Shown here: positions 1-8,148 of the stretch, piece after piece
How the letters are laid out: each line of letters starts with the position of its first letter
Position numbering within the stretch: position 1 is the first letter of the stretch
Source: CAYWFP01 sp964457365
GTDB taxonomy: Bacteria; Planctomycetota; SZUA-567
Direction of reading: 5' to 3'
NCBI GenBank assembly: GCA_964457365.1
Contig: CAYWFP010000077.1
Location: forward strand, 1 to 20,245
Length of the DNA stretch: 20,245 bases
Translations under genes and position numbers: made by a program
The notes under the pieces: model-generated
Seen by the model: the letters and a program-made list of their open reading frames with translations, nothing else
Databases searched by the model: none
What the model was told of the DNA's origin: nothing

Positions 1-324
1 CCCCCCTCGCCGATTCTGAAAAAAGTTAGCAGAAATCCGGCATCGCGACTCGCCTTGTAATCCATTTCAATATAACCGGTTGCGAATCTTTCTCCCGTCC
101 TTTACTTTTTATAGAGTACAGTTCTGTACCGCTTATACTTGCATTCAGTAAATTTTCAGACAATAATTCACGGAGAACGCTTCGAAAGGAGGTCCGAAAT
201 GATGTTGGGTGCGCTTGTCGTGGTGATTCCGCCGGAGGCGCTGCCGCCGCCGCGGCGCGAGCCCCGGAACGACGAAGGCCAGTCTCCCGCCCCGGCGCGC
301 GACTTGCCGGTCGCGGCGCGGGAT
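1..324. other. Non-coding left edge with AT-rich regulatory-looking DNA
   Basis: No convincing gene lies here. Bases 1-180 are much more AT-rich than the rest of the window. They hold a promoter-like pair (139-167), an inverted repeat GTACAG-TT-CTGTAC (116-129) and a perfect Shine-Dalgarno AAAGGAGGT (185-193) before ATG codons at 199 and 202. The reading frame from 199 begins MMLGALVVVIPP, but then turns into Pro/Arg-rich sequence running head-on into the secreted-protein gene on the other strand, so it does not look like a real protein beyond its first dozen residues. The first 11 bases read GGCGAGGGGGG on the minus strand, which could be a ribosome-binding site for a gene lying off the left edge; this is a guess. 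Confidence 0.5.
139..167 (+). promoter_or_regulatory. Sigma-70-like promoter pointing rightward
   Basis: TTGCAT at 139-144 and AATAAT at 162-167 are separated by 17 bases. The -10 box matches consensus at five of six positions. Transcription would start near 174, about 25 bases before the ATG at 199 with its perfect Shine-Dalgarno. No sensible coding sequence follows, so either the promoter serves a truncated or decayed gene, or the match is chance in AT-rich DNA. Confidence 0.4.
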
Positions 325-2325
325 TCAGCGCCGGCGCAGCCGGTACGGCGTGGCGCCGTTGCGATAGGCGGCCGGGCGTTTGCTCGTCGGCGCCGGCTTC
401 GGCTCGGGCGTGTCGGCCTCTTTCGCCTCCCCGGGCTGCTGGATCACCCCCGATTGCTGCAGCAGCCCCGCGACCATGCCCAGGCTCGTCGGCGTCAGCA
501 GATTCAGCTTGTCGATCGCGTGGACCAGGAAGCCGTAGACCCCGAGCGGGCCGTAGCTGACGAAGGTGATGCCCTCGTCGTCGCTGTGCACTCCCAGCCC
601 CACGCCGAAGAGGTATTTCTCCACGTCGCGCCCGGGCGGCAGCTTCCCCGGATCGGCCGAGAAGATCGGCACGCTGGTGAGGAAGTTCGTCGCCGGCAAG
701 AGCGTGTCGTAGACCTTGCGGAAGCTTTCGCGCGTGTCGCCGTAGAAGAAGACGCCGTAGCCGTGGTCCATGCCGAGCATGACCTTCTCGAAGTCCGCCG
801 CGGCGGTGATGCGCGGGTCGGCCGGTTGGCGCAGCACCGCACGGATGGCCTGCGGGTGGGTCGAGACGTAGAGCGTGCCGGTGCCGTCGGCGTTGCGCCG
901 GGTGATGCAGTAGCTCGGCGCCAGCGGCACGGGATACCCCGAGCGGTTGAAGTAGCGCACCGTGGCGCGCTCGCCGGCGCCGGTAGTGAGCTGCTGGGCG
1001 GTGAAGCCCGGGCGCTGCTCGCTCTTCAGCGTCGCCTCCATCGTCGCGATGGAACGCGCGAAACGGTCGACGTGCGCGCGCTCGAAGCGGAAGACCGTCC
1101 CCGCCGGCCCCGCCTGGATGACGAAGCTCTCGCCGAAAGCGTTCAGGAGCTCCTGCACCGGGACGCCGAGGAGCTTCTCGTCGCCGTCGAACTCCTTGAG
1201 GTAGACCGGGAACTCCGTCTTCAGCGCGTCCTCGACCGCGTGCACCAGCGGCGGGATCTGCTGGTAGAGGTGGTCGAAGCGCACGCGCGCGGCCATGAAG
1301 CTCTTGGTGTCCTGCGGCACGAAGCCGGCCATCTTTTCCGCGCCGCTCTGCAGCGACATCGCCCGCAGGATCCCCTCGCGGCGGCTGGCCGGCGTCTGCA
1401 GGTAGAGCGTATGCCGCACGCCCCCGGTGTAGCCGACCTTCGGCTTGTAGTAATAACCCATCGAGACGCCCATGGCGTCGATGCCGTCCATGCCGAAGGC
1501 GTGCAAGAGCCCGGTCCACTGCGGCAGGCTCATGGCGTTGACGAGGTTGTAGGTCTTGCGCCCGTTGAGGTAGATGAAGAGGCAGCCCGCGTGCGCCTGG
1601 GTGCCGCGGACGACCTTGCGGTAGTCGTCGCTCTTCATCAGCGTCTTCGCCGTCAGCGGGTTGGCGTGGTTGTGCAGCAGTTGCTTCAGCCCCTCGGTGC
1701 GCGTGCCGCGGTAGATCACCAGCGTCTGCCCCATCAGGACGAAGCGCAGCGGCGGCGGCTCGAGGATGGTCATCACCCGGTGGCCGGTGGGCCAGCGCTC
1801 GACGTTGTGCGCGCTATTGATGCGGAAGGGGAGCGCCTTCTCCGCCTCGCTGAGGCCGCGCTTGGCGCGCACCTTCTTCACCGCCGCGGCGATGGCCTCG
1901 AAGAAGGTGTCCTCCTCCACGGGCTTCGGGAGGCGGATGGCGATGGCCATGCCGTAGTCGAGCGACTTCGCGCGCGTGACCTGCACGTCCATCAGCGCCA
2001 GCGAGATCTGCCCGTCGACCATCATGCGCACCAGTTCCGCGTCGACCTCGTTCTGCGCGGCGGCCTCCCGGATGAAGCTCTCGCGCTGGCCTTCCATGTC
2101 CTCGAGGAAAGCGGCCATATCGCGGTTCTGGCCGACCTCCTTCCAGACCGATTTCTCGAAACCGGCCTGCTCGACCTTCGGGTTGGGAAAGTGCAGGTAC
2201 ATCCAGACATCTTCGGACAGAATCTGCGCCAGGTCCTCGAACCCGCCCCGCTCCCCGGCCCGGAGGGTGGTCGCCGCCAGCAGAAGAAGCGCAATCCATC
2301 CGCAATGCCGCAGTCTCTGACTCAT
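325..2325 (-). CDS. Secreted protein of unknown function, 666 aa
   Basis: I do not recognise a family with confidence. The ATG at 2325 is chosen because it directly precedes a classic signal peptide: a short basic n-region (MSQRLRHCGW), a leucine-rich core (IALLLLAATT) and a likely cleavage site after LRA near residue 22. A purine-rich GGAAGGGAA lies about 10 bases upstream. The mature protein is a soluble mixed alpha/beta chain with no further membrane segment. The C-terminal 40 residues are low-complexity (Lys/Glu/Pro/Arg-rich), like a disordered tail. The general look resembles large DUF3352-like exported proteins common in PVC bacteria, but no catalytic motif is visible. The RnfG-like gene upstream on the same strand ends in a strong terminator, so this gene is probably transcribed alone. 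The export prediction is firm; the function is unknown. Confidence 0.8.
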   Translation of the reverse strand: MSQRLRHCGWIALLLLAATTLRAGERGGFEDLAQILSEDVWMYLHFPNPKVEQAGFEKSVWKEVGQNRDMAAFLEDMEGQRESFIREAAAQNEVDAELVRMMVDGQISLALMDVQVTRAKSLDYGMAIAIRLPKPVEEDTFFEAIAAAVKKVRAKRGLSEAEKALPFRINSAHNVERWPTGHRVMTILEPPPLRFVLMGQTLVIYRGTRTEGLKQLLHNHANPLTAKTLMKSDDYRKVVRGTQAHAGCLFIYLNGRKTYNLVNAMSLPQWTGLLHAFGMDGIDAMGVSMGYYYKPKVGYTGGVRHTLYLQTPASRREGILRAMSLQSGAEKMAGFVPQDTKSFMAARVRFDHLYQQIPPLVHAVEDALKTEFPVYLKEFDGDEKLLGVPVQELLNAFGESFVIQAGPAGTVFRFERAHVDRFARSIATMEATLKSEQRPGFTAQQLTTGAGERATVRYFNRSGYPVPLAPSYCITRRNADGTGTLYVSTHPQAIRAVLRQPADPRITAAADFEKVMLGMDHGYGVFFYGDTRESFRKVYDTLLPATNFLTSVPIFSADPGKLPPGRDVEKYLFGVGLGVHSDDEGITFVSYGPLGVYGFLVHAIDKLNLLTPTSLGMVAGLLQQSGVIQQPGEAKEADTPEPKPAPTSKRPAAYRNGATPYRLRRR

Positions 2326-2607
2326 CGTCGTGCCCGTTCCCTTCCGCCGGCAGCGGAGCCGCCGCGCCCGGCCTGCGATCGTTATCGTCACTCTCGGTAT
2401 CATTGCAGGCGTTACAATACGGTTAAATCGCTTTCGCGCGCGCCTTGCGCACAATCCCCTGTATCGTTTCTATCGACTTGGGCGGCAAATCCTCTTCATC
2501 CTGTATGCGTTATTTTGCCTAATCCTTTCGGCGAAAAGCGGTTAGAAAACGAAACCGCCGCCTCCCGCGGCGGCGGTCCCGCATTTCCGGTACCGGTGGG
2601 AAACGGT
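2326..2607. other. Intergenic spacer between two minus-strand genes
   Basis: This holds the terminator of the RnfG-like gene at its right end (2543-2577) and presumably the promoter of the secreted-protein gene. Only weak minus-strand promoter-like pairs were found (for example TTTAAC with AATGAT, 17-base spacing), so none is called. No small gene is supported. Confidence 0.5.
2543..2577 (-). terminator. Intrinsic terminator of the RnfG-like gene
   Basis: Read on the minus strand, a perfect 9-bp stem ACCGCCGCC / GGCGGCGGT closes a 6-base loop (plus positions 2554-2577). It is followed at once by the T-rich run TTCGTTTTCTA. It begins about 30 bases after the stop codon at 2608. Both elements of a Rho-independent terminator are present. 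Confidence 0.85.
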
Positions 2608-3291
2608 TCAGGGCTGTGCCTTCAGCGCGCGTTCCAGGTTTTTCTCCGCATCCCGGATCGCGGCGATAACGCCCTTGGTGGTGTAGGTCGCGCTGGTGAA
2701 GACGTCGATGGTCTCCTTGGCCTTCATGTCCTGCGGCAGCAATCCGGCGAACTGCTTCTGCTTGGGCGTGCGCGTGTCCGGATCCGCCGGCGGGACGTTG
2801 CCGGTCAGCTTCTCGCTCCAGCTCCACGGCGGCTTCTTGTCCTTGATCACCTCGCCCAGGCCCGGCGTCTCCTCGCTCTTGATCACCTGCCACCCGACGC
2901 AGACGAAGCCGGGCTGCTGCGCTTTCTTCCCCCCCGGCAGCGGCACGTCGGGGCGGTCGGGATTGGTGAAGCCGACCAGCAGCTCGATCGGCACGCCGGC
3001 GTTGTAGCCGATGCCTCTGCCGCCGACGGCATAATAGGCCGGCGCGCCGGTGGCGTTCTTGTCGCGCCAGACGCGGAAGTATTCGCTCGTCCCGCCGCCG
3101 GTCTCGACTGTCTTCGCCTCGATGCGGGCGTTCTCGTAGCAGTCGAAGAAGATCGCCCCCAGCGCCGCTTCGCGCTGTTTCTCCTCCTGCTTCTCGATCG
3201 CGGGCTTGGTATACCCGTAGGTCAGCGCCAGCGCCGCCGAGGCGATTCCCGCTACCAGCGCCAGCACCAGCGTCAGCTTGACGGCATTCAT
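2608..3291 (-). CDS. RnfG-like FMN-binding protein (stand-alone)
   Basis: This 227-aa protein belongs to the RnfG/NqrC FMN-binding domain family, extracytoplasmic electron-transfer domains that carry covalently attached FMN. Residues 1-25 form an N-terminal hydrophobic anchor (LTLVLALVAGIASAALAL). The family motif ETPGLGE lies at 141-147. The flavinylation signature Dxx(S/T)GA(T/S) appears near the C terminus as DVFTSAT (196-202), with Ser in place of the usual Gly; Thr202 would be the FMN-carrying residue, added by an ApbE enzyme. The length fits RnfG (about 200-220 aa). The ATG at 3291 has a strong GGGAGGA site just upstream. No other rnf or nqr gene is adjacent: the upstream neighbour is a divergent MoxR ATPase and a terminator follows the gene. 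The family call is firm; the electron donor and acceptor are unknown. Confidence 0.85.
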   Translation of the reverse strand: MNAVKLTLVLALVAGIASAALALTYGYTKPAIEKQEEKQREAALGAIFFDCYENARIEAKTVETGGGTSEYFRVWRDKNATGAPAYYAVGGRGIGYNAGVPIELLVGFTNPDRPDVPLPGGKKAQQPGFVCVGWQVIKSEETPGLGEVIKDKKPPWSWSEKLTGNVPPADPDTRTPKQKQFAGLLPQDMKAKETIDVFTSATYTTKGVIAAIRDAEKNLERALKAQP

Positions 3292-3316
3292 CGCGTCCTC
3301 CCGGAACCGGCCTTCC

Positions 3317-3345
3317 ATTCTGCCCGCCCGCGCCCCCGGCGTCAA
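3317..3345 (-). promoter_or_regulatory. Promoter of the RnfG-like gene
   Basis: On the minus strand, TTGACG (3340-3345) and CAGAAT (3317-3322) are separated by 17 bases. They match consensus at five and four of six positions, respectively. The -10 box ends about 25 bases before the start codon at 3291. Confidence 0.55.
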
Positions 3346-3352
3346 GCGCCCC

Positions 3353-3381
3353 TTGCACCACCGGCGGCGATGCGCTACAAT
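3353..3381 (+). promoter_or_regulatory. Promoter of the MoxR ATPase gene
   Basis: TTGCAC (3353-3358) and TACAAT (3376-3381) have an ideal 17-base spacer. The predicted start point near 3388 leaves a leader of about 28 bases before the ATG at 3416. It lies back to back with the RnfG-like promoter. Confidence 0.6.
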
Positions 3382-3415
3382 TCCGCCCTTTCGACGACAT
3401 CCCGGGGGAGGCGCG

Positions 3416-4342
3416 ATGCACGAACTGGTCCAGAAGCTGCGCAGCAACCTGCGGCAGGTCATCCGGGGCAAGAAGGACCAGCTCGACATGCTCATCATGG
3501 CCTTCCTGGCCGACGGCAACGTCCTGTTGACCGACGTCCCGGGCGTGGGCAAGACCAGCCTCGCCAAGGCCTTCGCCGCCAGCATCGACGGGACGTTCCA
3601 CCGCGTGCAGTTCACGCCCGACCTGTTGCCGGCGGATATCCTCGGCGGCAGCATCTACAACCAGCGCGACGGCTCCTTCGTCTTCCACCCCGGGCCGATC
3701 TTCGCCAACATCCTCCTCGCGGACGAAGTCAACCGCGCCAGCCCGCGCACGCAGTCGAGCCTGCTGGAGGCCATGGCCGAGCGGCAGGTCAGCATCGAGA
3801 GCCGGACGCACCCGCTGCCGCGGCCGTTCTGGGTCATCGCCACGCAGAACCCGGTGGAGTATCACGGTACGTACCCGCTGCCCGAGGCGCAGCTCGACCG
3901 CTTCATTATCGAGCTCTCGCTGGGGTATCCCCCGCCCGCGGAAGAGGCGAAGATCCTCTCGAGCCACGACGACGTCTCGCCGCTGGAAAGGCTGCAGCCG
4001 GTGGCCACCGCCGAGGAGGTGGTCGAGGCGCAGGTCAAGGTCCGCCACGTCCACGTCGACGAGGACATCCACCACTACATCGTCGACCTGCTGAAGCGCA
4101 CGCGCACCGACGCGCGCTTGACGCTCGGGGTCTCGCCGCGCGGCGGGATCGCGCTGTACCGCATGGCCCAGGCGCGGGCGTTCATGCTCGGCCGCGCGCA
4201 GGTTCTGCCCGACGACGTCAAGGCCATGGCCGCGCCGGTGCTGGCGCACCGCGTGATGCTCGAGACCAAGGCCAAGTACGCCGGCGCCACCAAGCAGAAC
4301 GTTATCGAGGACATCCTCGCCGGCACGAAGGTGCCGGTCTAA
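3416..4342 (+). CDS. MoxR-family AAA+ ATPase
   Basis: This 308-aa protein is a cytoplasmic ATPase of the MoxR family, which are chaperone-like AAA+ proteins usually helping assemble or activate partners with a von Willebrand A domain. Walker A is DVPGVGKT (40-47) and Walker B is ILLADE (89-94), followed by the family hallmark VNRASPRTQSSLLEAMAE (95-112). Sensor 1 is VIATQNP (140-146). GTYPLPEAQLDRF (151-163) and the lid motif GVSPRG (238-243) are also typical, and the length is normal. The ATG at 3416 follows GGGGGAGG; an upstream in-frame extension is disfavoured because the promoter lies inside it. Usual partners (DUF58, vWA or transglutaminase genes) are absent: the next gene is convergent. 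This is therefore an orphan MoxR whose client cannot be told from context. Confidence 0.95.
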   Translation: MHELVQKLRSNLRQVIRGKKDQLDMLIMAFLADGNVLLTDVPGVGKTSLAKAFAASIDGTFHRVQFTPDLLPADILGGSIYNQRDGSFVFHPGPIFANILLADEVNRASPRTQSSLLEAMAERQVSIESRTHPLPRPFWVIATQNPVEYHGTYPLPEAQLDRFIIELSLGYPPPAEEAKILSSHDDVSPLERLQPVATAEEVVEAQVKVRHVHVDEDIHHYIVDLLKRTRTDARLTLGVSPRGGIALYRMAQARAFMLGRAQVLPDDVKAMAAPVLAHRVMLETKAKYAGATKQNVIEDILAGTKVPV

Positions 4343-4478
4343 TCCGCCTACAGCAAGGTCCCGTCCGACAATTATTTCGGCATTTCGGCGCCGTCATTGC
4401 GCCCTCGGCCAAGAAGCGGGCGAAAAGCGATGCCTGCACATCGGTTACGGCGAGCGACGCCGGATGGCGGCACCAGGG

Positions 4479-4496
4479 CGCGCCCCTGCGGGCGCG
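4479..4496. other. GC-rich hairpin between convergent genes
   Basis: CGCGCCC (4479-4485) and GGGCGCG (4490-4496) form a 7-bp stem with a CTGC loop. It lies between the stop codons of the MoxR gene and the convergent metallopeptidase gene. It could contribute to termination in both directions, but there is no T-tract on either side. Confidence 0.3.
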
Positions 4497-4512
4497 GGCG
4501 GCGTAAGGGGGC

Positions 4513-5487
4513 TCACCGCTTCGGCGGCGTCCACTCCTGCGTTGCGAGCCAGAGGCGCCAGGCCTTCTCGACCTCTTCCAGCGGCTGGCCGAAGGCGCGC
4601 TCGACCGCCTTGCGCCCGGTCGGATCGGCCGAGACCGTGTCGCGGTAGAGGTGGTACAGCGGCCGCAGCAGGCCGCGCTCCTCGAGGAACATGCAGAAGT
4701 AGCGCGACTCGGCGTAGTGCAGGCTCTCCTTGCTGTAGCGGAATTCGCTGGCGCTGTAACCGAAGAGATCCGCCAGCGGCGTCACGGAGTCGCTCTTCAG
4801 CGCGCGCTTCAACTCCGGCAGGCGCCAGTTCGGATCGCCCCGGAGCGAATCCTTCTCCACGCGGCACTGCTCGTAGAGGCTGGCCATGCCCTCGCTGATC
4901 CAGATCGGCGCGGAGGGAAAGTCGTCGGCCATCAGCGCGTGAGTCAGCTCGTGCACCAGCGTCCCCGGCCCGGTGGCGTAGTTGACGACGATGTAGCGCT
5001 GCGAGTGGCCGTAGTGGCCGTAGGGGCTGATCGGCTTCATGGCGAAGAAATCCCGCAGCCCGCGACGGTAGCTTTCCATGTCCCTGAAGACGTAGACGGT
5101 CACCACCTTCCGCGGCGGGATGTCGAAGAAGTCGCGCGCGAGGCAGTACCGGCCGCAGGCGAAGACGCCGTTGACGAGGCGGTCGAACTCCTTCTCCGGA
5201 AGGTCGCTGGCGAAGAGGAACATGTCGCGCCGGACCACGCCGAATCCCGCGCCCGTCTGCGTCAGCAGCGCTTCCTTGGTCTTGGGCACGCGCACCGCGC
5301 GCTCGAGCGGCAGGTCGCAGCCGTTGCTGAAGGTGTCGGCGGCGGGTTTGGCGGCGTCTTCGCCGCTCGCGGCCGGAGCGGCGCGCTGCATCCGCGCCAT
5401 CTCCTGCGCGCGCGCCGCGCGCGCAGGAGCCGACAGCAGCGGCACCGCGGCCAGCACGAGGACCGTTAGCCTGAGCGACAGTGTCAC
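4513..5487 (-). CDS. Secreted HExxH metallopeptidase-like protein
   Basis: This 324-aa exported protein looks like a zinc metallopeptidase of the gluzincin/peptidase MA-like type. The zinc motif HELTH lies at 179-183, and the probable third ligand Glu199 sits in WISEGMASLYE, a spacing and context typical of this group (HExxH ... SEG). A GTG start at 5487 is chosen over the upstream in-frame TTG at 5550. It sits about six bases after GGGGAG and opens directly onto a signal peptide (VTLSLRLTVLVLAAVPLLSA, cleavage probably after ARA near residue 24). Several cysteines (57, 111, 115, 208, 265) could form disulfides outside the cytoplasm. The gene has its own promoter and converges on moxR. The substrate is unknown; the peptidase call rests on the motif, not on overall similarity. 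Confidence 0.8.
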   Translation of the reverse strand: MTLSLRLTVLVLAAVPLLSAPARAARAQEMARMQRAAPAASGEDAAKPAADTFSNGCDLPLERAVRVPKTKEALLTQTGAGFGVVRRDMFLFASDLPEKEFDRLVNGVFACGRYCLARDFFDIPPRKVVTVYVFRDMESYRRGLRDFFAMKPISPYGHYGHSQRYIVVNYATGPGTLVHELTHALMADDFPSAPIWISEGMASLYEQCRVEKDSLRGDPNWRLPELKRALKSDSVTPLADLFGYSASEFRYSKESLHYAESRYFCMFLEERGLLRPLYHLYRDTVSADPTGRKAVERAFGQPLEEVEKAWRLWLATQEWTPPKR

Positions 5488-5559
5488 CGGTGACTCCCCC
5501 GTTGTAGAGCCTCTTCCAAACGACAGAGGCGGCGTCGCTTCCTCGGACAACGCCTGCGT

Positions 5560-5589
5560 ATTTTAGCGGGGCAAAGGCGGAGAAATCAA
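5560..5589 (-). promoter_or_regulatory. Promoter of the metallopeptidase gene
   Basis: On the minus strand, TTGATT (5584-5589) and TAAAAT (5560-5565) are separated by 18 bases. The -10 box is a five-of-six match. The leader to the GTG at 5487 would be about 65 bases, and the alternative TTG start at 5550 would lie nearly at the transcription start, which supports the GTG. Confidence 0.55.
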
Positions 5590-5827
5590 CAAGTTATCGA
5601 CAATTGATTCCGGAAAGCCGCCCGCTTCAAACGAAAACCGTTACGTCTTTATGATCATCGGGTTACAAAGCGGACAAACGCTCCCCAATATACGTTTTGT
5701 CGCTTATTATCGGACAAGGCCGTCCCGGGTGCCCAACTCCTGCGCGCCAGCCGCGACCGTAAGCGATCATTGCGCCCGCCGGCGCAAGCCTCCGCGCTGA
5801 GCCCGGAGGCGGCGCGTCCTTTTGCCT

Positions 5828-5855
5828 TGAACCGCCCGGCAGGGGGCATACAATC
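5828..5855 (+). promoter_or_regulatory. Promoter of the glycosyltransferase operon
   Basis: TTGAAC (5828-5833) and TACAAT (5850-5855) are separated by 16 bases. They end 38 bases before the ATG of the first glycosyltransferase. Confidence 0.5.
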
Positions 5856-5893
5856 GGGGTTTTCGCCTTCATCCGCTTCGCCGCGGAGACCGC

Positions 5894-7024
5894 ATGCGCA
5901 TCGCCATCACCGACTTCCACCAGGACTGGGGCGGGCAGGCCTACCAGGTACTGCTGCTGGCGCAGGCGTTGCGCGAGCGCGGGCACGAGGTCTGCGTGAT
6001 CTGCCCGCCGGGGAGCGACCTGGAGCAGCGCGCGCGCGCGGCGTCGCTGCCGACGCTGGCCTGCCGTTTCCGCCGCGGCTTCCGGCCGTGGAGCCTGCTG
6101 CGCGACATCCTGGCGCTGCGCCGCTGTTTCCGGGAACGCAACATCGAGGTGGTCCACTGCCACGGCTCGCAGGACTCGTGGCACTGCGCGCTGGCGACGA
6201 GTCTGCTGCGCGGGGCGCCGGCGCTGGTGCGCAGCAAGCACAACAGCTACCGCGTCGCCGGGCACGTCTTCAACCGCTGGCTCTACGGCCGCGCCTTCAA
6301 GCGCGTCGTCGCCGTCGCCGAGACCATCCGGCAGGATCTGTTGCGCGCGCGGGTGGTCGCGCCCGCGAGGACGCGCACCGTGCACGCGGGGCTGCCCGAC
6401 GGCTTCGGCGCCGGCATCGACCCGGACGACGCCAGGCGCAGCGTCCACGATGAGTTCGAGATCCCCGATCACGCGCTGGTCGTCGGCCTGGTCGGGCGGC
6501 TCGAACCGGCCAAGGGGCAGGAGGTGCTGATGCGGGCGATGGCCAAGATCCGCCGCGGCACCGAGCACGTCCACGCGCTCTGTATCGGCACCGGCGGCGA
6601 CTACGACCGGTTGCTCGCGCTGCGCGCGGAGCTGGGTCTGGAGTACTGCGTCCACTTCCCGCTCTTCCGGGAGGATGTGGACCGGCTGACCGCGGCGCTG
6701 GACGCGGCGGTGCTGGCGGCCTACGCCTGCGACGCCTCGAGCACGGTGCTCAAGGAGGCGATGATCCTCGGCGTCCCGGTGATCGGCACGCGCGTCGGCG
6801 GCACCGCCGAGATCCTCGAGGACGGCGCGTGCGGGGTGCTGATCCCCCCCGGCGACATCGGCGCGCTGGCCGGCGCGGTGGTCTCGACGCTGGTCGCCCG
6901 GGGCACCACCGACCAGGCCGCGCGTCTCGAGCGGGCGCGCGCGCGCGTCAAGAGCGAGTACGCCATGAGCGCGGTGGCGCGGAAGACCGAGGACGTCTAC
7001 GCGGAGGCGCTGGCCGAGCGATGA
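5894..7024 (+). CDS. Glycosyltransferase family 4 protein (first of three)
   Basis: This 376-aa cytoplasmic or membrane-associated glycosyltransferase has the GT-B fold and would transfer an activated sugar to a growing surface glycan. The N-terminal acceptor domain has an opening typical of GT4 (DWGGQAYQVLLLAQALRERG, residues 11-30) and IEVVHCHGSQDSWH (88-101). The C-terminal domain starts with the nucleotide-sugar region VGLVGRLEPAKGQ. The usual EX7E catalytic signature reads DASSTVLKE, with Asp instead of the first Glu, followed by GVPVIGTRVGGTAEIL. The ATG at 5894 follows GGAG. Its stop overlaps the next start (ATGA), so it is translationally coupled to it. It shares HVFNRWLYGRAFK with the second gene (HLFNRWLYTRATD), so the two are paralogues. 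The sugar and acceptor cannot be read from sequence. Confidence 0.92.
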   Translation: MRIAITDFHQDWGGQAYQVLLLAQALRERGHEVCVICPPGSDLEQRARAASLPTLACRFRRGFRPWSLLRDILALRRCFRERNIEVVHCHGSQDSWHCALATSLLRGAPALVRSKHNSYRVAGHVFNRWLYGRAFKRVVAVAETIRQDLLRARVVAPARTRTVHAGLPDGFGAGIDPDDARRSVHDEFEIPDHALVVGLVGRLEPAKGQEVLMRAMAKIRRGTEHVHALCIGTGGDYDRLLALRAELGLEYCVHFPLFREDVDRLTAALDAAVLAAYACDASSTVLKEAMILGVPVIGTRVGGTAEILEDGACGVLIPPGDIGALAGAVVSTLVARGTTDQAARLERARARVKSEYAMSAVARKTEDVYAEALAER

Positions 7025-8148
7025 TCCTCCACCTCATCAGCGCCCGCAAGTACGTCGGCGAGGCCGCGCGCGTGGTGGATCTGGCCTCGGCGCAGAACGA
7101 GGCCGGGCGCGAAACGATGCTGCTCGCGCGCGCGGGCTATCCCGTGGCCGAGGAGGCGAAGCGGCGCGGCGTACCGGTAACGCTGGCTCGCTTCGGCAGC
7201 CGTTTCCACCCCTGGCGCGACCGCGAGGACGTCAAGCGGATCCGGGCGCTGCTGCGCGAACGCGCGGTGGATATCCTGCACGTCCACCGGAGCAAGGAGC
7301 ACTGGCTCGCGGCCTGGGCCTGCCTGGGAATGAAGCCGCGGCCGCTGCTGGTGCGCACGCGGCACGTGGTCACGCCGATCCGGCAGCACCTCTTCAACCG
7401 CTGGCTCTACACCCGCGCCACCGACGGCATCATCGCCGCCAGCTACGCCGTCGACGAGGCGCTGCGGCGCCGTTTCGGCTGGTGCGCCACGCCGGTGACG
7501 GTGGTGCAGGGGGGCGTGCGCAAGAACGTGCTCCGGCCGGCGCCGCCGGAGGCGGTGGACCGCCTGCGCGCAAAGCTCTGCATCGAGCCGGACCAGCCGG
7601 TAATCGCCATGCTCGCGCGCATCAACGAGGTCAAGGGGCACCTGCCGACGATCCGCGCGCTGCCGGAGCTGCTGGCGCGGCATCCGCGCGCGGTGGTGAT
7701 CTTCGCCTACCCGCGGCAGGGGGTGTACCGCAGCGTGCTCGAAGGCGAGCTGGCGAAGCTGAATTGCCGGCACGCGGTGCGCTGGCTGGGCTACCAGGAG
7801 GACCCGGCGCCGCTGATGACCCTGACGGATATCGGCCTGGTGGCCAGCGTCGGCAGCGAAGGCTGGAGCCGCGTGGCCGTGGAGTTCCAGCACCTCGGCA
7901 GACCGGTGGTGGCCACGCGCGCGGGAAGCCTGCCCGAGATCGTCCGCGACGGCGAAACGGGCCTCGTCGTGCCGCCGGACGACCCGGAGGCGCTGGCGCT
8001 GGCGCTGGGGCGGCTGCTCGCCGACGAAACGTTCCGGAAAGACTGCGGCGAAGCCGCGCGCGCGCGCGCCGCGCGCTTCTGCCACCAGCGCATGAGCGCT
8101 GAGGTGCTGGCATTCTACGACGAACTGCGGAGCAAGCGAGCGAGATGA
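7021..8148 (+). CDS. Glycosyltransferase family 4 protein (second of three)
   Basis: This 375-aa GT4 glycosyltransferase is a paralogue of the preceding one. The ATG at 7021 overlaps the previous stop by four bases (ATGA), so the longer in-frame extension back to 6829 inside the upstream gene is rejected. The N-terminal domain has LHLISARKYVGEAARVVDLA and VDILHVHRSKEHWLAAWA. The donor-binding half contains MLARINEVKGH and the complete EX7E motif EGWSRVAVE, followed by GRPVVATRAGSLPEI and DGETGLVVPPDDPEAL, all standard for the family. It ends in another ATGA overlap with the third gene. It probably acts in the same surface-glycan pathway as its neighbours; specificity is unknown. Confidence 0.93.
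   Translation: MILHLISARKYVGEAARVVDLASAQNEAGRETMLLARAGYPVAEEAKRRGVPVTLARFGSRFHPWRDREDVKRIRALLRERAVDILHVHRSKEHWLAAWACLGMKPRPLLVRTRHVVTPIRQHLFNRWLYTRATDGIIAASYAVDEALRRRFGWCATPVTVVQGGVRKNVLRPAPPEAVDRLRAKLCIEPDQPVIAMLARINEVKGHLPTIRALPELLARHPRAVVIFAYPRQGVYRSVLEGELAKLNCRHAVRWLGYQEDPAPLMTLTDIGLVASVGSEGWSRVAVEFQHLGRPVVATRAGSLPEIVRDGETGLVVPPDDPEALALALGRLLADETFRKDCGEAARARAARFCHQRMSAEVLAFYDELRSKRAR

Larger units (their letters stand above)
5488..5893. other. Divergent intergenic region, partly AT-rich
   Basis: This 406-base region lies between the metallopeptidase gene (leftward) and the glycosyltransferase operon (rightward). It contains a promoter at each end. Bases 5571-5720 are more AT-rich than their surroundings and hold an imperfect inverted repeat, GCGGACAAACG (5670-5680) against CGTTTTGTCGC (5693-5703), which might be an operator. 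No small gene with a usable ribosome-binding site is seen. Confidence 0.5.

Noticed and set aside
139..4506. Plus-strand open frame of 1455 codons
   Set aside because: It runs antisense through the secreted-protein and RnfG-like genes and out of frame through moxR. The translation is Arg/Ala/His/Val-rich with no domain, a common shadow in very GC-rich DNA.
5655..5849. Small minus-strand frame of 64 codons in the divergent intergenic region
   Set aside because: No ribosome-binding site or recognisable protein features, and it lies within promoter DNA.
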